Source of the DNA: Echria macrotheca
Taxonomy: Eukaryota; Ascomycota; Sordariomycetes; Sordariales; Schizotheciaceae
NCBI GenBank assembly: GCA_030411725.1
Contig: MU839833.1
Span: forward strand, 1,832,317 to 1,896,316
Length of the DNA: 64,000 nt
Direction of reading: 5' to 3'
Under the pieces are notes generated by a model. It searched no databases, had not been told where the DNA came from, and saw only the letters and a list, made by a program, of their open reading frames with translations. Made by a program: the position numbers and the translations under genes. The number at the start of each line of letters is the position of its first letter. Position 1 is the stretch's first letter. Below, piece after piece: positions 47,805 through 58,130 of the stretch.

Positions 47805-49088
47805 ATGGCTTCCAAAGCCATGTGGGAGGTTGATCCCGAAACGAGAAGCAAGGTGCGACTTCTGCCTCTTGCGGCCTGCGGTCTGGCGCATAGCGGGGTT
47901 CTAGATGGGGCTTCTGCATCTGCTAACTCTGTGACGACAGCTCGCCGCGATCCAAAAGGAAGCCAAGAATAACATCTGCTGCGATTGCGGCGCGCCGAAT
48001 CCGCAATGGGCATCTCCGAAATTCGGCATCTTCATCTGCCTGTCGTGTGCGGGCGTCCACCGCGGCCTCGGAGTGCACATTTCGTTTGTGCGTTCCATCT
48101 CGATGGACGCCTTCAAGGCGGCCGAGATTGAGCGGATGCGCCTCGGCGGCAATGAGAACTGGCGCGTATTCTTTGAGGCTCACGAGGATACCAAGATGCG
48201 CGGCGTCAGCTGGGACGATGCCACGATCGCTGAGCGTTACGGCGGCGAGGCCGGCGAGGAGTGGAAAGAGAGGCTGAGCGCTAAGGTGGAGGGCCGGGAA
48301 TACGTGCCCGGAGAGAAGAGGCCCACCTCGGTGAGTCCCGCACCGTCGGCGACGGCCCCGACCAGAAGTGCACCGAGGGCGAATACACCTCTGGCCGGCA
48401 GTGGTGGGGACTCGGGCAGCCGGACGGCGAGCCCCGGACCCGGCAAGGTCAAGGTGGACGACAGGTACTTTGCGAGGCTTGGAGCGGACAACGCGAATAG
48501 GAGAGACGATGTGCCCCCCAGCCAGGGCGGCAAGTACAGCGGGTTTGGCAGCACACCCATGCCACAGCAGAACCGGGGCGATGGCGATGCCGCCCTTCCG
48601 GGCCTGGACGAGCTGCAGAAGGACCCTATCGCGGCTCTGACCAAGTCCTTTGGATGGTTTACGACTACGGTGACCAAGACGGCCAAGACGGTCAACGATG
48701 GATATATCCAACCGACAGCAAAGCAGGTGAGTTACGGGACGATGTCGGTGAGAATAGTGCCTTTTGCTGATATACTCGCCTACAGCTTGCAGAATCGGAC
48801 CTGGCGGCGCAGGCACGCAATGCAGCAGCGCAGGCGGCCAAGTCTGCACAAGCCGGAGCCAAAACGGCATCCGAAGGCTTCCATCGTTTTGTCGAGGGAC
48901 CGTCGGCGAGTGGCTACAGGCAGGTTCCATTCGACGAGAGCAAGCGGTCGTTCTGGGATGACTTCTCAAACGCCGCAGAGCAAAAGAAACAAGAGAGCAG
49001 CTCGATAGGGACTTCCGCTATGGGCAAGGGTAGCACTCGATCTGCGCCGTCGGCGAAGCAGTCCAAAGATGAGTGGGATGACTGGTGA
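47805..49088 (+). CDS. GCS1: ADP-ribosylation factor GTPase-activating protein (GCS1/ArfGAP1)
   Basis: ArfGAP1/GCS1 stimulates GTP hydrolysis by Arf1 during COPI vesicle cycles at the Golgi. Exons are 47805-47852, 47941-48726 and 48786-49088, giving 378 residues. The zinc finger is C29-x2-C32-x16-C49-x2-C52, followed by the catalytic arginine R57 within GVHRGLGVHISFVRSISMD. The central region is serine/proline-rich; LTKSFGWFTTTVTKTAK and the following exon (QARNAAAQAAKSAQAGAKTA) resemble the curvature-sensing ALPS-type helices. The protein ends with WDDW, a tryptophan-containing acidic end common in this family and in coat-binding motifs. Confidence 0.94.
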
Positions 49089-49432
49089 GCTGGTTCATGT
49101 GGTTCGGATGAGAAAGCATGCGAGGGGATGGTTTTCTGGAGGCAGCAACAGCGTCAAGGCTGCAAGGGTAGCGGGTTCGAGGAGAAGGGTCCCGCTAAAA
49201 TATGTCACTTTGCGAATATAGAAGCAATTGTTCCCCCTTTTATCCGTTTGCCTCTTTGTAAATGTTCACATGTCGATGTCTTGGATAGGGTTAGGGTCAA
49301 CCGCCACAACCCCAGCTTTTGAATGCCCGGCCGAGGTTGGTGCCGGCACTAGCCGGGATCGCGAAAGGGCCCGTCATGCATCCGGTCTCCCTTTCCTCTT
49401 CCACGACCCGCCATTAAGCCCAACACCGAACC
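49089..49432. other. Intergenic region, ArfGAP / ETF-beta
   Basis: This 344 bp stretch between two plus-strand genes holds the 3' UTR of the ArfGAP gene and the promoter of ETF-beta. No element is recognised. Confidence 0.55.
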
Positions 49433-50342
49433 ATGTCAGCCCTCCGAATACTGGTGCCCGTCAAGCGGGTGATTGACTATGCGGTACGTCTACGAGCGAC
49501 TCCTAGCCTCTGCAATTGAGCGCCTCCTGTCTTTGTGCTGCGCTGACCCAATGACTCTGCGCAGGTCAAGCCGCGGGTCAACAAGGCCCAGACGGGCGTC
49601 GAGACGGCCGGCGTCAAGCACAGCATGAACCCCTTTGACGAGCTGTCGGTCGAGGAGAGCGTGCGCATCCGCGAGAAGAAGTCGGCGCCCGGCGGCGTCG
49701 AGGACATTTGCGTCATCAGCGCCGGCCCGACAAAGGCGCAGGATGTGCTGCGCACCGCCATGGCCATGGGCGCCGACCGCGGCATCCACGTCGAGGTCAA
49801 GGAGGGCGAGGACCTCGAGCCTCTGAGCGTTGCCAAGCTGCTCAAGTCGGCCGTCGAGCAGCAGAAGAGCAACCTCGTCATCCTCGGCAAGCAGAGCATC
49901 GACGACGACGCGAACCAGACGGGTCAGATGCTTGCCGGTCTGCTGGGATGGCCACAGGCGACGCAGGCCAGCAAGGTCGAGTTTGGCGCGGGCGACACGG
50001 TCAGCGTCACGAGAGAGGTGGACGGCGGTGTCGAGACGCTCAAGGCTAAGCTGCCCATGATCATCACGACGGATCTGCGGCTGAACGAGCCGCGATATGC
50101 GAGCTTGCCAAACATTATGAAGGCGAAGAAGAAGCCGTTGGAGAAGAAGACGCTGGCAGACTTTGGGATTACGGCTGACAAGCGGTTGAAGGTGCTCAAG
50201 GTGATGGGTATGTTTTGGCTATAGTTCCACACGCTACGCTGTTACTAACCCATCCTTAGAACCACCCCCGAGGCAAGGCGGCGGCAAGGTCGACGATGTT
50301 GATGGTTTGATTTCCAAGCTCAAGGAATTGGGTGCTATCTAG
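49433..50342 (+). CDS. Electron transfer flavoprotein subunit beta
   Basis: ETF-beta pairs with ETF-alpha in the mitochondrial matrix and collects electrons from acyl-CoA and other dehydrogenases for the respiratory chain. Exons are 49433-49483, 49565-50207 and 50260-50342, giving 258 residues. The N-terminus reads MSALRILVPVKRVIDYAVKP, then MNPFDELSVEESVRIREK, and the AMP-binding region SNLVILGKQSIDDDANQTGQ, both family signatures. The recognition-loop region LPMIITTDLRLNEPRYASLP with NIMKAKKKP is intact. Like many ETF-beta proteins it lacks a long cleavable presequence. The last exon gives the short tail LISKLKELGAI. Confidence 0.95.
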
Positions 50343-51059
50343 CGGGATGCTGCCTTTTGAGTATACATAGAGTGATAACCCCGAGTTGGGCTGTATCAAT
50401 CGATATCTGTATCTGTAGAGTACAGTAGCAGTTCTGTCTTCCATCTGCTTCCACCCCCGATATCGTCATGCGGCTTTTCTTTCGCATCGGCAGGCAGGCA
50501 GTTTGTCGATCTGCCCGCCCATGACGTGGGGCCCAGACTGCTTGAGAAATTCCACTGCCCCACCACGCCAAAAGCTAGATGTTGTCGGCTTTGGTCGTTT
50601 TTGAGCGGAATTTGCTGTTAAGGAGCGGATCGGGACAAGCATCGCTTTCTTCACCGTTAAAGTACGAATTGTTCCTCAAACATTTGGCGTTGTTCCAAAG
50701 CTAGATGCTCTCGTGCTCCGCTTTGCGAGACGCTTGAGACGGGCAGAGAGGGGCAGATAGCGTGTTAGCGCCAATTCACTGGAAACGACCCTCCCGGAGA
50801 TCGGACAGCCTGCAGTCCAACAGCCAATCACCGGCCGGCCAACACATGCTGCGTAAAAATCTTTCTGGGCCCAATGACAAAGAACATTTTTCCCCTGCCG
50901 TCTCCCACAATCCTGCTCCCGATTTCATCACCCCAAACCACCCAGCCCAAGCAAAGCCCTTGTTGAAGATTTTGACAGCAACAAAACCCTCTCTTTCCCA
51001 TCCCAGGACGCGAGTCCGACTTGTATACATCTCTGGTCCGTTCTTGTCAATCCTCCCTT
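50343..51059. other. Intergenic region, ETF-beta / arg-2
   Basis: This 717 bp stretch holds the 3' flank of ETF-beta and the promoter of the arg-2 gene. The leader peptide and its introns begin immediately to the right. Confidence 0.55.
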
Positions 51060-51408
51060 ATGAAGGGTCGCCCGTCCGTCTTTACTTCGCAGGTAAGTTC
51101 GCCTCGTCGGCTTTCTTGACTTTCCTACCCCGCCATTCTCGATAGCGTCGTGCGGCCGTCGTGGACCGCCTCGAACTTCACTATTTTGAGGCGTGCCACG
51201 TCGGCCACCACGCTCCTTTCTTTGAAACTGTGCCCGTCTATCTACTTGCTCGTCTAGTCTCAGATTGCCGCCCATTGACCCATACTGATATGTTTCTGCA
51301 CTAGGATTATCTCTCAGGTCCGCTCGCTCCCAGGGTCACGCTTGACTCACCGCCTCGTTACTGACTAGAAATTTGTTAGACCATCTGTGGAGAGCCCTGT
51401 CCGCATAA
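51060..51408 (+). CDS. Arginine attenuator peptide (AAP), upstream ORF of arg-2
   Basis: A regulatory leader peptide. When arginine is high, the nascent AAP stalls the ribosome at its own stop codon and blocks translation of the carbamoyl phosphate synthase ORF downstream. Exons are 51060-51092, 51305-51317 and 51380-51408. The first codes MKGRPSVFTSQ, the second DYLS plus the first base of the next aspartate, the third completes it and codes HLWRALSA with a TAA stop. This is 24 residues, the known AAP length, with the essential aspartate at position 12. Compared with the Neurospora crassa peptide, as I recall it, positions 2 and 23 differ (Lys and Ser instead of Asn). Introns are 212 nt and 62 nt; the second has a weak GTCCGC donor. 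The main ORF starts 59 nt after the AAP stop. Confidence 0.93.
51343..51349 (+). promoter_or_regulatory. CPC1/Gcn4-type site in the AAP intron
   Basis: The bases TGACTCA match exactly the core bound by the general amino-acid control regulator (CPC1 in filamentous fungi, Gcn4 in yeast). The site lies in the second intron of the AAP leader, 119 bp before the arg-2 start. Amino-acid control of arg-2 is well known; that this copy is used is inference. Confidence 0.4.
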
Positions 51409-51467
51409 GATATCTTGCATCACACTAGAGCCTCACCCATTTCTGTTTCTTTCTCCCCGAAGTCAAG

Positions 51468-52951
51468 ATGTTCTCCCGCCTGGCGACCCGTCTCCCCAAG
51501 GCCTCAGGCCCTGGCGCCGCGGGGCTCACCTTCCGCCTCCCCAGCCATGCTCGCTTCATCAGCAAGCAGGCTGTCAACGGCAGCAAAGGCCGATCCATGC
51601 CCTTTCGCGATTCCAGGGCTTCCGCTGTCGCCCGTAACACCGAGGCTACTCTCACAATCAGGGTATGTGCCGCCATCGGCGCCGAGTATTAAGCGACAGA
51701 ACACTGACCTTGCCGATAGGACGGTCCTGTTTTCCACGGCACAGCCTTTGGTGCTAATTCCAACATTTCCGGCGAAGCCGTCTTCACCACGTCGCTCGTG
51801 GGGTATCCCGAGTCTATGACAGATCCCTCGTACCGCGGGCAGATTCTGGTGTTCACCCAACCGCTGATTGGCAACTATGGCGTTCCCTCAAACGAGCGCG
51901 ACGAGTTCAACCTCCTAAAGTACTTCGAATCCCCCCACATCCAGTGCGCTGGTGTGGTTGTCGCCGATGTTGCCGAGAAATACAGCCATTGGACGGCGGT
52001 AGAGAGCCTGGGAGAGTGGTGCGCCCGTGAAGGCGTCCCCGCCATCTCCGGAGTCGACACCCGTGCTATTGTCACGTACCTTCGCGAGCAGGGTTCCTCT
52101 CTGGCGAGGATCTCGATTGGTGACGAGTACGATGCCGATGAGGACGAGGGTTTCATTGATCCCGGTCAGATCAACTTGGTGAAGCGGGTTAGCACGAAGG
52201 CGCCCTTTGTGGTCTCCGCACCCGGTGCCACCTTCCACGTCGCCTTGATCGACTGTGGTGTCAAGGAGAACATCCTTCGCAGCCTTATTAGCCGAGGTGC
52301 TTCGGTGACGGTGTTCCCTTACAACTATCCGATCCACAAGGTCGCCGATAACTTTGATGGTGTCTTCATTTCCAACGGCCCCGGTGACCCGACCCATTGC
52401 CAGGAGACGGTTTACAACCTTGCCCGCCTGATGGAGACCTCTTCTGTCCCAATCATGGGCATTTGCCTTGGGCACCAGCTTCTGGCTCTTGCCGTCGGGG
52501 CTCAGACCATCAAGCTGAAGTATGGCAACCGCGCTCACAACATTCCCGCTCTGGATTTGACGACGGGTCAATGCCATATTACCAGCCAGAACCACGGTTA
52601 TGCTGTGGACGCCAGCACTCTTCCAAGCGAGTTCAAGGAGTACTTTGTGAACCTCAACGACGGCAGCAATGAGGGTGAGTACTTAATCAGTGCATCGTTG
52701 TATTTGTTGCTAATGGGATTCCAGGCATGCTCCACAAGACCAGGCCAATCTTCTCGACTCAGTTCCATCCGGAAGCCAAGGGTGGCCCAATGGACAGCGC
52801 CTATCTGTTCGACAAGTATCTCGAGAACGTCAAGATGTTCAAGGACACTGCCAAGGTCTACCGGGACAACAGGCCTTCGCAGCTGATGCTGGATATTCTC
52901 AGCAAGGAGCGCGTTGGTGTCGAGCCGTCGCCGCTGGCTAATGCTGCGTAA
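51468..52951 (+). CDS. arg-2: Carbamoyl phosphate synthase, arginine-specific small subunit
   Basis: The glutaminase subunit supplies ammonia for carbamoyl phosphate in arginine synthesis, in mitochondria of filamentous fungi. Exons are 51468-51662, 51720-52674 and 52725-52951, giving 458 residues. The N-terminal 45 residues are rich in arginine and serine, with few acidic residues (MFSRLATRLPKASG), a mitochondrial presequence. The CPSase small-chain domain starts DGPVFHGTAFGA with SNISGEAVFTTSLVGYPES. The class I glutamine amidotransferase domain follows, with the nucleophile C314 in GICLGHQLLALA and the rest of the triad H398 and E400 in STQFHPEAKGG. Expression is under the AAP leader immediately upstream. 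Length agrees with the N. crassa enzyme. Confidence 0.97.
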
Positions 52952-53979
52952 ACAAGGGCGGTAGACTTGCATGGGTTGGTTACGGGGTTGGGAGTAGCGT
53001 TTGATTTGACTTGGGAAAACCAAGCAGGGAACCTTGCTTCAGTCTTTCGTTTCTGTGCTTCTGGGGATATATCATTGGGAGGTTGAGGCTTCAAAAGGGC
53101 TGCTGGGCTGGGTATATGTTAGCGGTCTTTCTATGTAGTAAATGTTGAAGTTGCACAAATTGACGTCTTTGGTTGCAAATCAGTGCGATGCCACTTGCAT
53201 TGAGATGTGGTGGGTGTGAAGGACTGCAAGGCGGCAAATGTCAACATTAGAGAAAGGGGTCGGGCAGGGATGTGGTGACACGGAAAGGATGCTTCCCGGC
53301 TTGCCAAACGTCACTCCCAAGACAAGACCTGATCAATCTGAACTTGAAAGTTATTTTGGGTATCTATTCCGACAACTTGCTTTTCTCTCGGCTACTATTC
53401 GTACAAAGCCATGCAGTTCGCTATATGCGGTGCAAAATGCTCCGAATTCCCGTCCGCCCAAACATTAAGTGTCCCTCGCATTGCCTTGCTTTTGTCCACG
53501 CATCTCAATTCATCCATCTTGTCTGTCCAGATGAAAACGTCTCTTTTAATCAGTCAGGTATTAGAACATCTCTCTCTCTCTCCCCATCTCTCTATCTTGT
53601 CACGCTGGTCTAGACGGTGCGAGGAGGGAAAAGTTCGAAATCAAAAGCCGGGAAGGGGAAGGGGAGTGGGATTCCACTCATGTGATTTGTCTTGAAATGC
53701 AGCAAGGGGCTTGGGCTTCAAAGACGCTGGGTGGTGGTCGGTGCTGAGCTAGAAGCAGGTTGGTGTCGCAGTTGTGGTTGTGCTCAACAGTGCTTCAAAA
53801 AAGTGCTGGATGCTGTGCTACAAGCAGATAGCTATTATTGTTGTGCTCAAAGGCGAAGCGCTGGAAGAAGAAGCAGTCGTCGTTGCTCTGCTCAAAAGTT
53901 GTTGATATAAGGTAGTTTCTAATCCCACATTTGCCCGCGCTCTGCTATGCTGTGCTGTGCTGCAAGCAAAAAGAAACTT
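52952..53979. other. Convergent intergenic region with degenerate repeats
   Basis: This 1 kb stretch lies between the 3' ends of arg-2 (+) and the Acinus-like gene (-). From about 53760 to 53960 it has imperfect copies of a TTGTGCTCAA-type unit mixed with GCTG/GAAG-rich sequence. No gene is recognised. Confidence 0.5.
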
Positions 53980-55812
53980 TTAACGTCTGGGCCCGCGATA
54001 TCCATCGCGCCGTCCACCGCCACCACCACCAAATCGGGAGCCGCCTTCAAAGGTAGGAAGCGGTGCGCCGTCGAATCTCGAGCGGGGAACGTCCCGGGTT
54101 CGGTCTGGGTCTCGGTCTCGATCGCGGTCTCCGTCCCGGCCGCCTCTGTCGCGGCGGATTCTATCGCCAAAGTAGACGTCTGCTCCACGTCGAGGGAAGG
54201 GAGGTGGCTGGAAGCCGCCGCCGAAGCCGCCGCGGCCACCGCCCCTGCCAGCTCCAAGATTGCGACGGCGTTCCTCGAGATGAGGCGGTCGGATGCCGAT
54301 AAAGATTTCCTTCCCTCTGTCGACAAACGAGTCCTCGTTCTGGAACGTGTACCGATTAATCTCGTCCTCCCTGCCCAGATCCCGATGGCGGTCTCTCGTA
54401 TAGTAGCTGCGTAGGTTGCGGAGGCGTCGCTGGGCTAGCTCCTCCGGGACGGGCCGGTAAGATATCACCGGCATGGAACGCGTGACTCTCGATGCTCCGG
54501 TCGTCGTGGGGGGGAAGGATTGAGTCTGGTAGGTATTTGCGCCTCTCCCGCGGGGCGCCACCGGCGCGCCTTGGACGCCGGTAAACGTGCTGGAAGCTCG
54601 ACCGGTCGGAACGTAAGATTGAGCTTGAGGGGGGAGCGGCGGACCTCTTGTCGAGGGCCGTCTGGGCGGCTCCGACGCGAGGTTGACCAGGAGGGCTGTG
54701 GACTCTCCATGCTCGAGATCGTAGCGCACTTCCCACCGACTGCCTCGACCTCCCTCTGTCCTCTCCCGGTTTGCCCATTCTGCAACGGCTTCCTCTGGGA
54801 TAAAATCCACCCAGAGCTCCTTGCGCTCGCGCTCGTTGGGCCAGATGATGCCGTGGAGACGGGCACGCACACGCGATGCGGCCGCGACGCTTCGGAAGCG
54901 CACAAACGCGTGGGTACGTAGATGGTCGAGATAATAATCCTCGATCGCATCGGGGTCGGGCGCGCTACCGCGCGGAACGACCAGCTCCGACAGGTAGTCC
55001 CTTAGGGCGGTGTCCCGCAGCGGCCTCATTAGATTCCGGATATAGAGAGCAGCCGTCGCGCGGTGCTCAGCCGGCGCCGCGTACATGTCGTCCTCATCCA
55101 TTGCGTCTTCCGAGGGCTGGCGCGGCCGGGCGGGCGCGTCGACCTGCATATCTGTGCTCTGTTGTACCATGTGATCATCCTCTCGATCGCCCGGCGCAGC
55201 TGGCGAGGGAGACCGTTGACGGGGCTTGGGAATGTAGGGCTTGATGACGGCATATGACACATCCTCGTCGACCATTTCTCTGTCAATGTCCATCGTATTG
55301 GCGTCCCCGCTGGGCCGCGCGCGCTTTCGGGGCATCTCGTCCTCGGGGGGTGGGCTTCGCGATCGGCGTTTTCTGCTTGTCGTTTCTTGAGACGGCTCAG
55401 GAACTAGGGGAGAGGGATCTGCAGGCGCGAGGTCGGCAGTATTTTCCTCATTCTTGGCTGCGTCATCCGTAGGCGGGTTCTCTGTATCCGTCGGCGGAGC
55501 TACTGCGACGGGCTCGGGAGCGGGCGATGTGGTCTGCAGGGCTTGCGGTTCTTGCTCGGTCGGTGCTTCGGGAAGAAGTTCAGACTCTGCGGCAGGCTCG
55601 TCATTTCTGGCAATCGACGGCTCTGGAACCGGGGAGCCCTGGGGCCCATCGTCCGCCGGGTGCGTCTCCTCGGCGGCTGGTGTTGTGTTCTTGTTCTCAT
55701 AGTCGACGAGGCGCTCGACGAGATCGGCTTTCTTACCGGCCTGGGGCAGGCTACGCTGCTTAAGCTCACGCCGGAGGTCGGTGACCGTGAGTTGGTGCCA
55801 ATCGGTAGCCAT
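53980..55812 (-). CDS. Acinus-like protein with SAP domain and RRM-like fold
   Basis: A probable nuclear RNA/chromatin protein of 610 residues, intronless, starting at ATG 55812. The SAP motif lies at residues 1-38 (WHQLTVTDLRRELKQRSLPQ, GKKADLVERLVDYE), a DNA- or RNA-binding helix pair. A long acidic, proline-rich linker with a basic nuclear-localisation-type cluster (SRKRRSRSPPPEDEMPRKRA) follows. An RRM-like domain spans about 250-340 (ALYIRNLMRPLRDTALRDYL, HAFVRFRSVAAASRVRARLH, ELWVDFIPEE). The order matches Acinus, a partner of the exon junction complex, and fungal relatives. The C-terminus has GRGGGRGGFGGGF-type and RDGDRDRDRDPDR-type repeats. I am sure of the domains and less sure of Acinus orthology. 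Confidence 0.86.
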   Translation of the reverse strand: MATDWHQLTVTDLRRELKQRSLPQAGKKADLVERLVDYENKNTTPAAEETHPADDGPQGSPVPEPSIARNDEPAAESELLPEAPTEQEPQALQTTSPAPEPVAVAPPTDTENPPTDDAAKNEENTADLAPADPSPLVPEPSQETTSRKRRSRSPPPEDEMPRKRARPSGDANTMDIDREMVDEDVSYAVIKPYIPKPRQRSPSPAAPGDREDDHMVQQSTDMQVDAPARPRQPSEDAMDEDDMYAAPAEHRATAALYIRNLMRPLRDTALRDYLSELVVPRGSAPDPDAIEDYYLDHLRTHAFVRFRSVAAASRVRARLHGIIWPNERERKELWVDFIPEEAVAEWANRERTEGGRGSRWEVRYDLEHGESTALLVNLASEPPRRPSTRGPPLPPQAQSYVPTGRASSTFTGVQGAPVAPRGRGANTYQTQSFPPTTTGASRVTRSMPVISYRPVPEELAQRRLRNLRSYYTRDRHRDLGREDEINRYTFQNEDSFVDRGKEIFIGIRPPHLEERRRNLGAGRGGGRGGFGGGFQPPPFPRRGADVYFGDRIRRDRGGRDGDRDRDRDPDRTRDVPRSRFDGAPLPTFEGGSRFGGGGGGRRDGYRGPRR

Positions 55813-56788
55813 GGCGGGCGGGTTTGCAGCTTAGGAGAGGTAAAAGAAGAAGCACTGCTTTTTAGCGCGTCGCGACATAAGAAAATCAGTCGCAAGCTCG
55901 CTGTTGTGAAAGCAGTTGAAAATGCGATTTCTTTGGGCAAGGGTCTGAGTCGCGCCACTACCGCGCCCAACCCGCGGTCGTCATTCGGTGCACAGACCAC
56001 TAATCTGTACCCCACGACCCCACCGTAACCACTGTGCCAGACATTCCTGACAACGACCCGTCCCGATGGAATTTGACATGGCAGTCAATCGATTGATGGC
56101 AGTCAACCATGAGTCTAAGCATACGTCCGCATCCGTATAGGGGCACGTGATGGAGTCAATGTGTTCAAGTTTAAATTTGGTTTCGTTGACTACGATTCTG
56201 ATGCAAACTTGCAAAGGGCAGAACCTCAAACAGTGGACAGCTCCCATTGCAGGTACAGATATAGTCACAGGTAGGACTTGTTGTCAACTGGAGAACAACG
56301 ATGTGGCCTTGCAGCGGGAGGCTTGCATTGATGGGGAGAGCGAATGGGAAGCCGGGTGGTGTCTGCCAGGGTGGACGGTTCCTTCCCAATCGCACGCGGC
56401 CCAAGATGAGTCGACCACACACCGCGGGTCCAGACTCGAAAATGTTGGGTGTCGATGACGGCCAGCCTGGCACGGCCATGGTCTTATTTTGCCGATGGAT
56501 GCTGCCGCCCGAAAGCAGTCATTGATGCTCTTTCTTTGTTCTCATTCCGGAATCTTCACTCGGATGCACATCGGACAAGAGTCAACAATTACATCAATCG
56601 TAGGTCGACTCTGACTTGACTTGGCGCCGCTGACGGTCTCACAAAGAGCCTTCCAAGGGGAAGAAGCCCACAGCACACGGCTGGCAGCTTGATTGTTATC
56701 GCTCTTTGCGGCCAAATTTCTTGCTCTTTCTCGAAACTTCTTTCAGAAGACGTCTTCCCAGAGCTCTTGCCGCTGTGTCAGCAACACA
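55813..56788. other. Divergent intergenic region
   Basis: This 976 bp stretch between the Acinus-like gene (-) and the unknown-function gene (+) presumably holds both promoters. No motif stands out. Confidence 0.55.
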
Positions 56789-58130
56789 ATGGCGGACATA
56801 CCAGACACCATCTCGAGGGTTCCATCCGGCCTCATGGGGCTGTTGCCCAGCTCAGCGAGACGGATAGCCTCTGGCTTTCTACGTGGAGGCTTCGGAACCA
56901 GGCATGAATACGAGGGCGCCAGCAACCCTAGGACCGACTTCCGCGCAACCGTTGAAGACGCTGACGAGATTGACCACGACTCGTCTCTCGATTTGTCTTT
57001 GGAATCCGAGCCCCCGTTTTCCCCATCAGAGATGACGCACGCTGCGCGCAGGGTCTTTAGCGCTGCCACCGCGTCTGTCGGGAGCGAGGACGAGGAGCCG
57101 ACGGGGAGTGATGTTGACAGCAACTGGTCAAAATATGGCGACATTCCCGATATACTTGACGAGTACGACCGCGCACTGGCATTGGTTGACGGCAGCGAAT
57201 CCTGGAATCTCGAGCAGCGGAAAGTCCATCAGCTCATCTACATGCGAGGTGCTCATCCTATGATACCATCGATATGGAAAATGGGCTTGAAGCTCTGGGG
57301 CCTGGACCAACCGCAGCTAGACCACATATTTACGCCTGTCGGTAGTCAGAAGCGGGTGGTCATCTCGTCGAGCAGCGACAACGAAGTCCCAGGTAAGTTC
57401 CAACACCGGCACTCGGCGCAAACGGAGACTGATGGGAACAGCGGTCAAGGCCCTCGAGTCGTTGTTCATCCTGTCCCAGAGAGTGAATGACTACGAGGAG
57501 ACCGGGGAGCAGCATCTCATGGAGCCGTTTATAGTAAAGACGATATCCCAGTACATCAAGTGGTCGCTCCAAGATGCGCAGATACACGAAGCAACGCCTC
57601 CCCTTGTTCTCGTGAAAGGCTACCCTCCCGACTCGCGCATTCCGGACGAAGCTTCAGAAATGTCAGTCGACCACGACACCGACGATTCGAGTGAGGATGA
57701 GGGTAACGTGGATGACACTGATAAGAAGGCGACGGAGCGGTTCATTCGATTTCTGACAGGATCTCTTAACCGGAAACTGCGAAACATGGGCCAGGTCTGG
57801 CGCGATTTGCTCTGGGATCCGAATTATCGGAGGCCGGGGGAAAGCACAGCGACAGGGAGGTATCTCGCGGAACCTCCAACCCTGTATGCCTTTGCCGTTG
57901 TCCAGCACAAGGTCATGGTCGTCAGTCACGATTCCAGCCAGCCGGACAATCCCATCGTCTCGATCGATTCAATCAGTCTGAACGACAGGGGAATGTGGCT
58001 GTGGAATGCGCTTTCCATCGCAATTCCCATCAACGTGGCCAAGACGCGGACTCGGAAGCTGCAGGGACTTCTCGTCCGGAAGGGCCTCCTCTCTGAGGTG
58101 TCGACCAGCTCTGATGATCCGGATCTGTGA
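56789..58130 (+). CDS. Filamentous-fungal protein of unknown function
   Basis: A soluble protein of 430 residues. Exons are 56789-57392 and 57442-58130, joined in frame as NEVPAVKALESLFILSQRV. The start is the first ATG in frame. Residues 1-115 are disordered and acidic. A conserved block then reads WNLEQRKVHQLIYMRGAHPM and IPSIWKMGLKLWGLDQPQLD, a tryptophan-rich pattern I have seen in many Pezizomycotina hypotheticals. The second exon carries QYIKWSLQDAQIHEATPPLV and a C-terminal block YAFAVVQHKVMVVSHDSSQP followed by SLNDRGMWLWNALSIAIPIN. There is no transmembrane segment, signal peptide or known catalytic motif. I cannot assign a function. Confidence 0.82.
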
